The notes under the pieces were generated by a model. It did no database searches, was not told the origin of the DNA, and was given only the letters and a program-made list of their open reading frames with translations. From Acidovorax sp. SRB_14 (lineage in GTDB: Bacteria; Pseudomonadota; Gammaproteobacteria; Burkholderiales; Burkholderiaceae_C), in the NCBI RefSeq assembly GCF_012932145.1, contig NZ_MWOK01000004.1, positions 62,001 to 126,000 on the forward strand: DNA of 64,000 nt, in the 5' to 3' direction. Shown here piece by piece: positions 34,518 through 42,874 of the stretch (position 1 is its first letter; each line of letters opens with the position of its first letter). The position numbers were made by a program, and so were the translations under genes.

Positions 34518-35155
34518 TGGACGCCACCCGCATCATTGCCGTGCGCCATGGCGAGACCGCCTGGAACGTGGACACGCGCATCCAGGGCCACCTCGATATC
34601 CCGCTCAACGACACCGGCCTGTGGCAGGCCCGCCAGCTCGGGCTGGCGCTGGCGGGCGAGCCCGTGGGCGCCATCTATGCCAGCGACCTTCAGCGCGCGC
34701 ACGCCACCGCGCAGGCCGTGGCCGAGGCCACGGGCGCGCCGCTGACGCCCGAGCCCGGCCTGCGCGAGCGCAGCTTTGGCGAGCTGCAGGGCCGCACCTT
34801 CGCCGAGATCGAGGCCGAGCTGCCCGAGCAGGCGCGGCGCTGGCGCAAGCGCGACCCGCTCTTCGCGCCCGAAGGCGGCGAGTCGCTGACCGCGCTGCGC
34901 GCACGCATCGCCGCCACCGTGCAGCGCCTGGCCGCGCGGCACTGCGGCGAACTGGTCGTGCTGGTGGCGCACGGCGGCGTGCTCGACGTGCTCTACCGCC
35001 TGGCCACGGGCCAGGAGCTGCAGGCGCCGCGCACCTGGCAGCTGACCAACGCCGCCATCAACCGCCTGCTCTGGACGCCGGACGGCCTGACGCTGATCGG
35101 CTGGGCCGACACCCAGCACCTGGACCACGCCAGCCGCGATGAAACCCTTACCTGA
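34517..35155 (+). CDS. histidine phosphatase family protein (GpmB-like)
   Basis: A 212-residue branch-1 histidine phosphatase. The N-terminus reads IIAVRHGETAWNVDTRIQGH, with the phosphohistidine in RHGE; the second His is in VLVAHGGVLDVLYR. The ATG shares its A with the preceding stop codon (TGATG). It overlaps the next gene by 17 bases. It is a different paralogue from the one at 5.7 kb, having the fuller RHGETAWN...QGHLDIPLN motif. Substrate unknown; annotation as phosphoglycerate mutase is often given but not shown. Confidence 0.88.
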   Translation: MDATRIIAVRHGETAWNVDTRIQGHLDIPLNDTGLWQARQLGLALAGEPVGAIYASDLQRAHATAQAVAEATGAPLTPEPGLRERSFGELQGRTFAEIEAELPEQARRWRKRDPLFAPEGGESLTALRARIAATVQRLAARHCGELVVLVAHGGVLDVLYRLATGQELQAPRTWQLTNAAINRLLWTPDGLTLIGWADTQHLDHASRDETLT

Positions 35156-36308
35156 CGCGCTGCGCGCCTGCCTGGGCCAGGGCGTGGACGCGATCGACAC
35201 GCCCGCGCTGGTCGTGGACCTCGACGCCATGGAGCGCAACATCGAGCGCATGGCCGGCTTTGCGCGCCAGCACAGGGTGCGCTGGCGTCCGCACGCCAAG
35301 ATGCACAAGAGCGCCGAAATCGCCTTGCTGCTGCAGCGCTCCGGCGCCACCGGCGCCTGCGTGCAGAAAACCGCCGAAGCCGAGGCCCTGGCTGCGGGCG
35401 GCGTGCGCGACATCTTCATCAGCAACGAGGTCATCGCGCCGCACAAGCTGCTGCGCGTGGCGCGCCTGGCCGCGCAGCTGGCGGCGCAGGGCGGGCACCT
35501 GGCCCTGGCGGTGGACAGCCTGGAGGGCATTGCGCGCCTGGCAGCGGCGATGGACCAGGCCGGCAGCGGCGCCGGCATCGATGTGTTCGTCGAGATCGAC
35601 GTCGGCCAGGGCCGCTGCGGCGTGCCGCCCGGCGCACCCGCAGTGGCACTGGCCCAGGCCGTGGCGCGCCATGCGCGGCTGCGCTTTGCCGGCCTGCAGG
35701 CCTACCACGGCCGCGCGCAGCACCTCAGGGGCGCGGCCGAGCGGCGCGAGGCCCTGGCCGCCGCGGTGCAGGCGGCGCGCCACGCGCGCGACCTGGTCAC
35801 TGCCAGCGGCCTGGCCGTGCCGCTGGTCACCGGCTCGGGCACTGGCACGCTCGCGCACGAGGCCGCCAGCGGCGTGTTTGGCGAGCTGCAGGCCGGTTCG
35901 TTCCTGTTCATGGACGCCGACTACGCGCGCAACGAGCGCGAGAGCGCCCAGCCGGCGTTCGAGCATGCGCTGTTCGTGAAGACCCAGGTCATCTCGGTCT
36001 GCGCCAGCTATGCGGTCTGCGACGCCGGGCACAAGAGCCATGCGATCGACTCGGGCCTGCCCACGGTGGCGCTGCTGCCGTCCGCGCAGGCGCTGCGCTA
36101 TGCCAACGGGGGCGACGAGCACGGCATCCTGTATGCGGACAGCCCCGAGGCCCGCCTGCCGGCCCTCGGCGACACGCTGTGGCTCATCCCGGGGCACTGC
36201 GACCCGACGGTGAACCTGCACGACCACCTGGTCAGCGTGCGCGGCGGGCTGGCGCACGGCACGGTCGAGCGCATCATCAGGGTTGACGCCAGAGGCGCGC
36301 TGACCTGA
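35139..36308 (+). CDS. DSD1-type PLP enzyme (D-threonine aldolase / D-serine dehydratase-like)
   Basis: A 389-residue fold-type III PLP enzyme. The N-terminal TIM barrel begins DTPALVVDLDAMERNIERMA and carries the PLP lysine in RWRPHAKMHKS. The C-terminal metal-binding His and Cys are in the IPGHCDPTVNLHD motif. It probably cleaves D-threonine or other D-3-hydroxy amino acids to glycine plus aldehyde, with a divalent metal. The start overlaps the phosphatase gene by 17 bases, suggesting an operon from the lipoprotein gene on. Confidence 0.88.
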   Translation: MKPLPDALRACLGQGVDAIDTPALVVDLDAMERNIERMAGFARQHRVRWRPHAKMHKSAEIALLLQRSGATGACVQKTAEAEALAAGGVRDIFISNEVIAPHKLLRVARLAAQLAAQGGHLALAVDSLEGIARLAAAMDQAGSGAGIDVFVEIDVGQGRCGVPPGAPAVALAQAVARHARLRFAGLQAYHGRAQHLRGAAERREALAAAVQAARHARDLVTASGLAVPLVTGSGTGTLAHEAASGVFGELQAGSFLFMDADYARNERESAQPAFEHALFVKTQVISVCASYAVCDAGHKSHAIDSGLPTVALLPSAQALRYANGGDEHGILYADSPEARLPALGDTLWLIPGHCDPTVNLHDHLVSVRGGLAHGTVERIIRVDARGALT

Positions 36309-36327
36309 TCGGCGCAAGAATCGGGCC

Positions 36328-38136
36328 ATGAGCCCGAGCCAGACCATTGTTCTCGCCACCCCGGTGTTCCTGCTGCTGATCGCGATCGAATTCGCGGTGG
36401 GCCGCGCGCGCGGGCGCAACACCTACCGCTTCAATGACGCGCTGGGCAGCATCAGCCTGGGCATGCTGAGCCAGACCAGCGCGGTGTTCACGCGCGTGCT
36501 GCGCATCGGCCTCTACAGCGCGGTCTTCAGCCAGGTGGCGCTGTGGCGCAACGACGCGTTCTGGACCAGCGCCTGGGGCTGGCTGCTGGCGCTGCTGTTC
36601 TACGATTTCTGCTATTACTGGCTGCACCGCATGGGCCACGAGGTCGGCGTGCTGTGGGCCGCGCACGCGGTGCACCACCAGAGCCAGGACTACAACCTGT
36701 CCACTGCGCTGCGCCAGACCAGCTCGGGCGCGCTGCTGGGCTGGGTGTTCTACCTGCCGATGGCGCTGGCCGGCGTGCCGCCGCTGGTGTTCGCGGTGGT
36801 CGGCCTCATCGACCTGCTCTACCAGTTCTGGGTGCACACCGAGCAGGTCGGGCGCCTGGGCTGGTTCGACCGCTGGTTCTGCGCGCCCAGCAACCACCGC
36901 GTGCACCACGCCGTGAACGACCGCTACCTCGACAAGAACTACGGCGGCATCCTCATCGTCTGGGACCGCCTCTTTGGCACGTTCCACGCCGAAGACGCGC
37001 GCGAGCCCTGCGTCTACGGCACGCGCGGCCTGCTCAACAGCTGGGACCCGCTGTGGGCCAACGCCCAGGTCTATGCGGCGCTGGCGCACGACAGCTGGCA
37101 TGCGCGGCGCTTCAGCGACAAGCTGCGCGTGTGGTTCAAGCGGCCCGGATGGCGGCCCGCCGACGTGGCCGCGCGCTTTCCCAAGCCGGCGTTCGACCTC
37201 GCGCAGCTGCCGCGCTTCGACCCGGCCATAGACGCGCGCACGCGTTGGTTCGCGGGCGCGCAGTTTGTGCTGCTACTGGCCGGCGTGTCGGTCTTTCTGT
37301 GGCAGGCCGACGGCGCGCCGCTGGCGCACAACGCCGTCTGGTTTGCCGTGCTGCTGGCCGCGCAGTGGGCCCTGGGCGCCGTGGTGCAGGGCCGCATCGG
37401 CATGCTGCAGGCGCTGGTGGTCGAGGCCGGCGCGCTGGCCACCGCCACCAGCGCCCTGGGCTTGCTGCCATGGCACTGGCAGTTCAAGCCGCTGGCCATG
37501 GCGATTGCTATCTTATGGATAGCTCTCAGCGCTTGCCAGGCAATCGCTAGAGGCCGATTTGACCCAAAACCCTGGGGCCTGCTGCTGGCCGCTGTGGCGC
37601 TGTCGCTGGCCGGCGACGTGTTCCTGATGTTCGGCGGCCTCTTTCTGCCCGGCCTGGTGAGCTTCCTCGGCGCGCACCTGGCGTACCTTGCGCTGCTGCG
37701 CCAGGGCGTGCCCTGGTTCGCGCACCGCCCGGCGCTGCTCGCCACGCTGGCCACGGGCGCCGCCACGTACGCCTGCCTGTGGCTGGGCGGCCTGCCCGCC
37801 GCGCTGCGCGGCCCCGTGGCCGCCTATGTGCTGGTGATCGCGCTCATGGCCGCCCAGGCGCTGGGCCGCGCGCAGCGGCTGCGCAGCCCGGCCGCGCGCA
37901 GCGTGGCCGTGGGCGCCTGCCTTTTCATGCTGAGCGACGCGCTGCTGGCCACCCACCGCTTCGTGCTGCCGCTGCCGCTGGCGCCGCTGTGGGTGCTGGC
38001 CAGCTATTACGCGGCGCAGGTGCTGATCGTGCACGGCATGCTGCGCAGCCTGGGCGGCAGCGCCGTGCCCTGCGCCGGGGCGGACCGCGGCGTGGACCTT
38101 TCGCCCCCGGCACGCACTCCGCTGGGCAGCGCCTGA
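36328..38136 (+). CDS. fusion: fatty-acid-hydroxylase/AGMO-like domain + YhhN lysoplasmalogenase-like domain
   Basis: A 602-residue multi-span membrane protein. Residues 1-290 form a sterol-desaturase/fatty-acid-hydroxylase domain with the three histidine clusters HRMGHE, HAVHHQS and NHRVHHAVN, which bind two irons. About residues 395-590 match YhhN/TMEM86 proteins (LAAVALSLAGDVFLMFGGLF; CLFMLSDALLATHRF). In animals the two activities are separate: AGMO oxidises alkyl ether bonds of glycerolipids and TMEM86 cleaves lysoplasmalogen vinyl ethers. One chain with both suggests ether-lipid breakdown, which is inference. The join near residues 392-412 is encoded by a copy of the dispersed AGCGCT repeat. 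Confidence 0.82.
   Translation: MSPSQTIVLATPVFLLLIAIEFAVGRARGRNTYRFNDALGSISLGMLSQTSAVFTRVLRIGLYSAVFSQVALWRNDAFWTSAWGWLLALLFYDFCYYWLHRMGHEVGVLWAAHAVHHQSQDYNLSTALRQTSSGALLGWVFYLPMALAGVPPLVFAVVGLIDLLYQFWVHTEQVGRLGWFDRWFCAPSNHRVHHAVNDRYLDKNYGGILIVWDRLFGTFHAEDAREPCVYGTRGLLNSWDPLWANAQVYAALAHDSWHARRFSDKLRVWFKRPGWRPADVAARFPKPAFDLAQLPRFDPAIDARTRWFAGAQFVLLLAGVSVFLWQADGAPLAHNAVWFAVLLAAQWALGAVVQGRIGMLQALVVEAGALATATSALGLLPWHWQFKPLAMAIAILWIALSACQAIARGRFDPKPWGLLLAAVALSLAGDVFLMFGGLFLPGLVSFLGAHLAYLALLRQGVPWFAHRPALLATLATGAATYACLWLGGLPAALRGPVAAYVLVIALMAAQALGRAQRLRSPAARSVAVGACLFMLSDALLATHRFVLPLPLAPLWVLASYYAAQVLIVHGMLRSLGGSAVPCAGADRGVDLSPPARTPLGSA
37504..37564 (+). repeat. AGCGCT repeat inside a coding sequence
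   Basis: ATTGCTATCTTATGGATAGC, then TCTCAGCGCTTGCCAGGCAA, then TCGCTAGAGGCCGATTTGAC. This is a good copy of the short dispersed repeat typical of Comamonadaceae intergenic regions, here read in frame between the two domains of the fusion protein. Confidence 0.6.
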
Positions 38137-38163
38137 GCGGCGCGAGCACAGGCGTGGCCTGAT

Positions 38164-39084
38164 TCACGCCATGTCGACGCTGGCGCGCAGCCGGGCCTGC
38201 GGCCCGCCGGTCCGCGCCGCGGGTGCCGCGGGCGGCGCCGCGGCAGGCACGGGCAGCCGGCCTTCGGCACCCGCTCCAATCACCGCGTGCAGCGACACCG
38301 TGGTGCCGATCACGATGAGCGCGGGCGCGCGCACGGCGTGCTGCACGGCCAGTTCCGGCAGGGTCTGCAGGGTGCCGACGATGGTGCGCTGCTCGGGCAG
38401 CGTGGCGCGCTCGATCAGCGCCGCCGGCGTCTCGGCCGCCATGCCATGGCGCACCAGCTGCGCGCAGATCACCGGCAAGGTGCCCACGCCCATGTAGATC
38501 ACCACGGTCTGGCGCGGCCGCGCCAGCGCGTCCCAGTCCAGCGCCACGGTGCGCTCGCCCTCCTCGCCCTGCAGGTGGCCGGTGGCAAACACCAGCATGC
38601 CGGCGTGGTCGCGGTGTGTGAGCGGAATGCCGGCCGCCGCCGCAGCGCCCTGCGCGGCGCTGATGCCGGGCACGGTGTCGCAGGCAATGCCGGCCGCCGC
38701 CAGGGCCTGGGCTTCTTCGCCGCCGCGGCCAAAAATGTACGGATCGCCCCCCTTGAGGCGCACCAGCGACTTGCCCTGCTGCGCCAGCCGCACCATCAAT
38801 TCGATGATGCCTTCCTGCGGCAACGTGTGGTTGCGGCTTTGCTTGCCGACATAGATCAGTTCGGCCCCGGGCGCCACATGCGCCAGCACGTCGTGCGAGA
38901 CCAGGTGGTCGTAGAGCACGGTGCGCGCGCTGGCCAGCACGCGCGCTGCCTTGAGCGTGAGCAGTTCGGCATCGCCCGGCCCGGCGCCCACCAGCGTCAC
39001 CCGGCCCCACTGCGCGGGCGGGACGGCGGTGCCCGGGTTGGCAGGGGATGGGGCGCCGGGGGCGGCAGAAACATCGGTGGTCAT
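38164..39084 (-). CDS. nirE: uroporphyrinogen-III C-methyltransferase
   Basis: A 306-residue SAM-dependent enzyme that converts uroporphyrinogen III to precorrin-2, the first step towards heme d1 and siroheme. Visible blocks are VTLVGAGPGDAELLTLKAAR, YDHLVSHDVLAHV, VRLKGGDPYIFGRGGEE, the GISAAQGAAAAAGIPLTHRD segment and VVIYMGVGTLP. It is not fused to a CysG-type dehydrogenase. AGGAG lies before the ATG. Divergent from the nir operon with an FNR/DNR-type box between, so I assign NirE; CobA would be indistinguishable by sequence alone. Confidence 0.88.
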   Translation of the reverse strand: MTTDVSAAPGAPSPANPGTAVPPAQWGRVTLVGAGPGDAELLTLKAARVLASARTVLYDHLVSHDVLAHVAPGAELIYVGKQSRNHTLPQEGIIELMVRLAQQGKSLVRLKGGDPYIFGRGGEEAQALAAAGIACDTVPGISAAQGAAAAAGIPLTHRDHAGMLVFATGHLQGEEGERTVALDWDALARPRQTVVIYMGVGTLPVICAQLVRHGMAAETPAALIERATLPEQRTIVGTLQTLPELAVQHAVRAPALIVIGTTVSLHAVIGAGAEGRLPVPAAAPPAAPAARTGGPQARLRASVDMA

Positions 39085-39153
39085 GAAAACTCCTGGGTCA
39101 TCGGGGAGGCCGGACGGCTGACCCGATTGTCAAAACACCGTGTGCCAGCGTAC

Positions 39154-39167
39154 TTGACGCACGTCAA
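39154..39167. promoter_or_regulatory. FNR/DNR-type box between nirE and the nir operon
   Basis: TTGACGCACGTCAA is a perfect TTGAC-N4-GTCAA palindrome, the form seen in promoters controlled by FNR, Anr, Dnr or NNR. It lies 70 bases upstream of nirE and 97 upstream of the cytochrome gene start, so it may activate one or both when oxygen is low or NO is present. No NO-sensing regulator gene is adjacent. Confidence 0.8.
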
Positions 39168-39250
39168 GGACATGCGGGGCCACTGCGGTAACGATGCAGT
39201 CTGTCAGGCCCGCACACCCGCGCAGCCTGCCTCCCTTCCATTTTTGCACC

Positions 39251-39664
39251 ATGGCCACCCCGCACCTTCTTCCCGCCGCGCCGCGCCGCGCACCCTCCCG
39301 CCGCTGCGGGCACACCGGCATGGCCTGGCTGGGCGCCGCGCTGGTGCTGCTGGTCGGCACCGCCCAGGCGCAGGCCCCCGCACCCCTGCCCCCGGGCGCC
39401 GAGCGCCAGCAGGCGCTGGTGCGCATGGTGCGCCAGGACTGCGGCTCGTGCCACGGCCTGCGCCTGACGGGCGGCCTGGGCCCTGCACTGACCCCCGAGG
39501 CGCTGGCGGGCAAACCGCTCGACTCCATGGTCGCCACCATCTACCGCGGCCGCCCCGGCACGCCGATGGCCCCGTGGAGCGCGATGCTCAGCGAGGCCGA
39601 GGCGCGCTGGATCGCCCAGCACCTGTTTGCCGGATTTCCGGAACCTGCGAAAGACCAGCCATGA
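39251..39664 (+). CDS. nirC: c-type cytochrome of the nir cluster (cytochrome c55X / NirC-like)
   Basis: A 137-residue periplasmic monoheme cytochrome. An Arg-rich start and the hydrophobic segment MAWLGAALVLLVGTAQAQA form the signal peptide. Heme is bound at CGSCH in RQDCGSCHGLRLTGGLGPAL, with a downstream Met as likely axial ligand (GTPMAPW). I start at 39251 because the preceding arginines suit a signal sequence; 39320 and 39194 are alternatives. Its stop overlaps the nirF start (ATGA). By analogy it carries electrons for cytochrome cd1 or for NirF/NirN. Confidence 0.8.
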   Translation: MATPHLLPAAPRRAPSRRCGHTGMAWLGAALVLLVGTAQAQAPAPLPPGAERQQALVRMVRQDCGSCHGLRLTGGLGPALTPEALAGKPLDSMVATIYRGRPGTPMAPWSAMLSEAEARWIAQHLFAGFPEPAKDQP

Positions 39665-40899
39665 AACGCCGCCACAGCCTGGCCCTGCTCGGCACCTGCC
39701 TGGGCGCCTCCACCCTGCCGCTGGCCGCTGGCGCCGCCGCCCCGCCCACCGCGCCCGCGCCGCCGGCGCGCGCCGCGGAGCCCTCCCCGCCGCTGCGCGG
39801 CACCGGCGACCTGGGCGCCGTGGTGGCGCGCGCCACGGGCACGCTGGCCATCGTCAACACCAGCGAGCGCATCGTGCTCGGCCAGGTCAGCGGCCTGGGC
39901 GACCTGTCGCACGCCTCGGTGGTGTTCTCGCGCGATGCGCGCTACGCCTATGTGTTCGGCCGCGACGGCGCGCTCAGCAAGGTCGACCTGCTCACGCAGC
40001 AGACCGTGGCCCGCGTGGTGCAGGCGGGCAACTCGATCGGCGGCGCCATCAGCGCCGACGGCACGCTGGTGGTGGCGCAGAACTACACGCCCGGCGGCAT
40101 CAAGGTGTTCGACGCCGCCACGCTCACGCTGCTGGCCGACGTGCCGGCCGAATACGCGCCGGGCCAGCGCTCGCGCGTCGTCGGCCTGGCCGACCTGCCG
40201 GGCCGGCGCTTTGTCTACAGCCTGTTTGATGCGGGCGAGATCTGGATCAGCGATTTCTCCAACCCCGCGCGGCCGCGCACGACCCGGCTCCGCGACATCG
40301 GCCGCCAGCCCTACGACGCGCTCGTGACGCCCAACGGGCGCCACTACATCGCCGGCCTGTTTGGCGAGGACGGTCTGGCCATGGTGGACCTATGGGACGA
40401 ACAGCCCCGGGTGCGCCGCATCCTCGGCGGCTACGGCCGGGGGCAGGAACCCTTGCCGGTCTACAAGATGCCGCACCTGCGCGGCTGGGCCGTGGCCGGG
40501 CGCCGCGCCTACCTGCCCGCGATCGGCCGCCACGAGGTGCTGGTGGTCGACACCGAAACGTGGGCAGAAGTGGGCCGCATTCCCGTGGCCGGCCAGCCGG
40601 TGTTCGTCATGGCGCGGCCCGACGGACGCCAGGTGTGGGTCAACTTTGCCGTGCCCGACTACCACCGCGTGCAGGTCATCGACACCACCACGCAGGCCAT
40701 CGTGCGCACGCTCGAACCCGGCAAGGCGGTGCTGCACATGGAATTCACGCCGCGCGGCGAGGCCGTGTGGATCAGCTCACGCGACGACCACCGCGTCAGC
40801 GTGATCGACACCCAGACCTTTGCCACCACGGCGACGCTGGCCATCGACTCGCCCAGCGGCATCTTCTTCACCGCGCGCGCCGCGCGCATGGGTTTCTGA
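39661..40899 (+). CDS. nirF: heme d1 biosynthesis protein NirF
   Basis: A 412-residue eight-bladed-propeller protein with homology to the d1 domain of NirS but no cytochrome c domain. The N-terminus MKRRHSLALLGTCLGASTLP is a signal-like sequence, ending near AAGA; NirF is exported in other species. The propeller runs from TGTLAIVNTSERIVLGQVSG through VAQNYTPGGIKVFDAATLTL to SVIDTQTFATTATLAIDSPS. Known work on Pseudomonas places it late in heme d1 synthesis. It is coupled to nirC (ATGA) and followed 19 bases later by nirDL. Confidence 0.9.
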   Translation: MKRRHSLALLGTCLGASTLPLAAGAAAPPTAPAPPARAAEPSPPLRGTGDLGAVVARATGTLAIVNTSERIVLGQVSGLGDLSHASVVFSRDARYAYVFGRDGALSKVDLLTQQTVARVVQAGNSIGGAISADGTLVVAQNYTPGGIKVFDAATLTLLADVPAEYAPGQRSRVVGLADLPGRRFVYSLFDAGEIWISDFSNPARPRTTRLRDIGRQPYDALVTPNGRHYIAGLFGEDGLAMVDLWDEQPRVRRILGGYGRGQEPLPVYKMPHLRGWAVAGRRAYLPAIGRHEVLVVDTETWAEVGRIPVAGQPVFVMARPDGRQVWVNFAVPDYHRVQVIDTTTQAIVRTLEPGKAVLHMEFTPRGEAVWISSRDDHRVSVIDTQTFATTATLAIDSPSGIFFTARAARMGF

Positions 40900-40918
40900 G
40901 CGCGAAGGCAGGCACGCC

Positions 40919-41935
40919 ATGGCCCCCCTGGACACCCTGCAGCTGGCGCTGCTCAACCCCTGGCAGCGCGGCTTTCCGCTGGTGCGCGACCCGTTCCACC
41001 AGATTGCGCAGCAGGCCGGCATGGCGGTGGACGCGGTGCTGGCCGGCTATGCCCAACTGCAGGCCAGCGGCGCGCTCAGCCGCATTGGCGGCGTGTTTGC
41101 CGGCCACGCCGGAGGGGCGGCGCTGCTGGCGGCGATGGCCGTGCCGCCCGAGCGCCTGTGCGCCGTCGCTGCGCAGGTGTCGGCGCACCCGGGCGTGAAC
41201 CACAACTACGAGCGCGAACACAGGCACAATCTGTGGTTCGTCATGACCGGGCACGACGACCCCGCCGTGCGCCGCGCCATGGCGGCGCTGGAGCAGCAGA
41301 CCGGCCTGCCGGCGCTGCAGCTGCGCATGGAGCGCGCCTACCGCATCGACCTGGGCTTTGACCTGCGCAGCCGCACCGCCCCCGCGCCGATGGCCGCCGC
41401 AGCGGCGCGGACCGCCGCGCCCGTGGCCGCGGTCGACCGGCCGCTGGCGGCGCTGCTGGAGGGGGGCGTGCCGCTGGAACACCACCCGTTTGATGCCTGG
41501 GCGCAGGCGCTGGGCCGCACGCCGCACGAGGTGCTGCAGACGCTGCAGCACTGGCTGGACACCGGCACGCTGCGCCGCCTGGGCGCCATCGTGCGCCACC
41601 ACGAGCTCGGCTTCGACGCCAACGCGATGACCGTGTTCGACGTGCCCGACGCCGAGGTCGACGCCTGCGGCGAAGCCCTGGCGCGCGCGGCCGGCGTGAC
41701 GCTGGCCTATCGGCGCGCGCGCGCGGCCGGCTGGCCCTACAACCTGTACTGCATGGTGCACGGGCGCGACCGCGCCGCGGTGCTCGCCGTCATCGAGCGC
41801 GTGACCGCACGCAGCGGCCTGGCGCACGTCCCGCGCGAGGTGCTCTTCTCGCGCCAGCGCTTCAAGCAGACCGGGCCGCGCCGCTTTCGCGCGCTGCCGG
41901 GCACCACCGGGGAAGCCCATGCTCTCAGCCTTTGA
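40919..41935 (+). CDS. nirDL: siroheme decarboxylase, NirD-NirL fusion
   Basis: A 338-residue protein with two AsnC/Lrp-like modules. Residues 1-155 resemble NirD (LNPWQRGFPLVRDPFHQIAQ; HPGVNHNYEREHRHNLWFVM) and about 175-330 resemble NirL (WLDTGTLRRLGAIVRHHELG; GWPYNLYCMVHGRDR). An Ala/Pro-rich linker joins them. With NirG and NirH it decarboxylates siroheme to 12,18-didecarboxysiroheme. Separate nirD and nirL genes occur in Pseudomonas; the fusion is known in several other denitrifiers. It overlaps nirG by 17 bases. Confidence 0.9.
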   Translation: MAPLDTLQLALLNPWQRGFPLVRDPFHQIAQQAGMAVDAVLAGYAQLQASGALSRIGGVFAGHAGGAALLAAMAVPPERLCAVAAQVSAHPGVNHNYEREHRHNLWFVMTGHDDPAVRRAMAALEQQTGLPALQLRMERAYRIDLGFDLRSRTAPAPMAAAAARTAAPVAAVDRPLAALLEGGVPLEHHPFDAWAQALGRTPHEVLQTLQHWLDTGTLRRLGAIVRHHELGFDANAMTVFDVPDAEVDACGEALARAAGVTLAYRRARAAGWPYNLYCMVHGRDRAAVLAVIERVTARSGLAHVPREVLFSRQRFKQTGPRRFRALPGTTGEAHALSL

Positions 41936-42389
41936 CGTGCGCCTGCTCGAGCGCCTGCACGGCGCGCTGCCGCTGACCGACACGCCCTTTGCCGACGTCG
42001 CCTCGGAGCTGGGTAGTAGCGAAGCGGTGGTGCTCGAGCGCCTCGGCGCCCTGCTGGCCGACGGCACGCTGACGCGCTTTGGCCCGCTGTTCCAGATCGA
42101 GCGCGCCGGCGGACTGTTCGTGCTCGCCGCCATGGCGGTGCCCGAGGAGCGCTATGCCGCCGTCACCGCCCAGGTCAACGCGCTGCCCGAGGTGGCGCAC
42201 AACTACCGCCGCGCGCACGCGCTCAACATGTGGTTCGTGCTCGGCACCGAAACGCCGGCCGCCGCCGCGGCCGCCATGGCGCGCATCGAAGCCGACACCG
42301 GATTGCGCGTGCTGGCCTTTCCCAAGGAGCGCGAATTCTTCGTCGAACTCAAACTGCCGTTGACGGGAGCCACCCATGGCGCTGGATGA
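41919..42389 (+). CDS. nirG: siroheme decarboxylase subunit NirG
   Basis: A 156-residue AsnC/Lrp-like protein of the NirDLGH complex. It begins FDVRLLERLHGALPLTDTPF (winged helix) and contains LPEVAHNYRRAHALNMWFVL, equivalent to the catalytic-site segment in the D/G type subunits. It overlaps nirDL upstream and nirH downstream by 14 bases. It acts in the cytoplasm on siroheme. Confidence 0.87.
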   Translation: MLSAFDVRLLERLHGALPLTDTPFADVASELGSSEAVVLERLGALLADGTLTRFGPLFQIERAGGLFVLAAMAVPEERYAAVTAQVNALPEVAHNYRRAHALNMWFVLGTETPAAAAAAMARIEADTGLRVLAFPKEREFFVELKLPLTGATHGAG

Positions 42390-42870
42390 TTTCGACCGCG
42401 CCCTGGTCGCCGCCACGCAGCGCGGCCTGCCGCTGGTGCCGCGCCCCTACGACGCCGTGGGTGCCGCGCTGGGCGTTTCCGGGCAGCAGGTGCAGGCGCG
42501 CATGGCGCAGATGCTGGCCTCGGGCTTCATCCGCCGCATCGGCGCCGTGCCCAACCACTACCGCCTGGGCTTCACCGCCAACGGCATGAGCGTCTGGGAC
42601 GTGGACGACGCCCAGGTCGATGCCCTGGGCGAGCGCATCGGCCAACTGCCCGGCGTGAGCCACTGCTACCGCCGCCCGCGCCGCCTGCCCGACTGGCCCT
42701 ACAACCTGTTCGCCATGCTGCACGGGCGCACGCGTGCCGAGGTCGAGCAGCAGGCTGTGCAGCTGCAGCAGCTGCTGGGCGCGGCCTGCCGCAGCCACGC
42801 CATTCTGTATTCCACCGCCATCCTGAAGAAAACCGGGTTGCGGCTGACACACCCTTCCAAGGAGGATTGA
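42376..42870 (+). CDS. nirH: siroheme decarboxylase subunit NirH
   Basis: A 164-residue AsnC/Lrp-like subunit of the L/H type: DFDRALVAATQRGLPLVPRP at the start, RRIGAVPNHYRLGFTANGMS in the middle, and HCYRRPRRLPDWPYNLFAML, the segment shared with NirL. It ends just before a strong ribosome site for nirJ. Confidence 0.87.
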   Translation: MALDDFDRALVAATQRGLPLVPRPYDAVGAALGVSGQQVQARMAQMLASGFIRRIGAVPNHYRLGFTANGMSVWDVDDAQVDALGERIGQLPGVSHCYRRPRRLPDWPYNLFAMLHGRTRAEVEQQAVQLQQLLGAACRSHAILYSTAILKKTGLRLTHPSKED

Positions 42871-42874
42871 GGCC

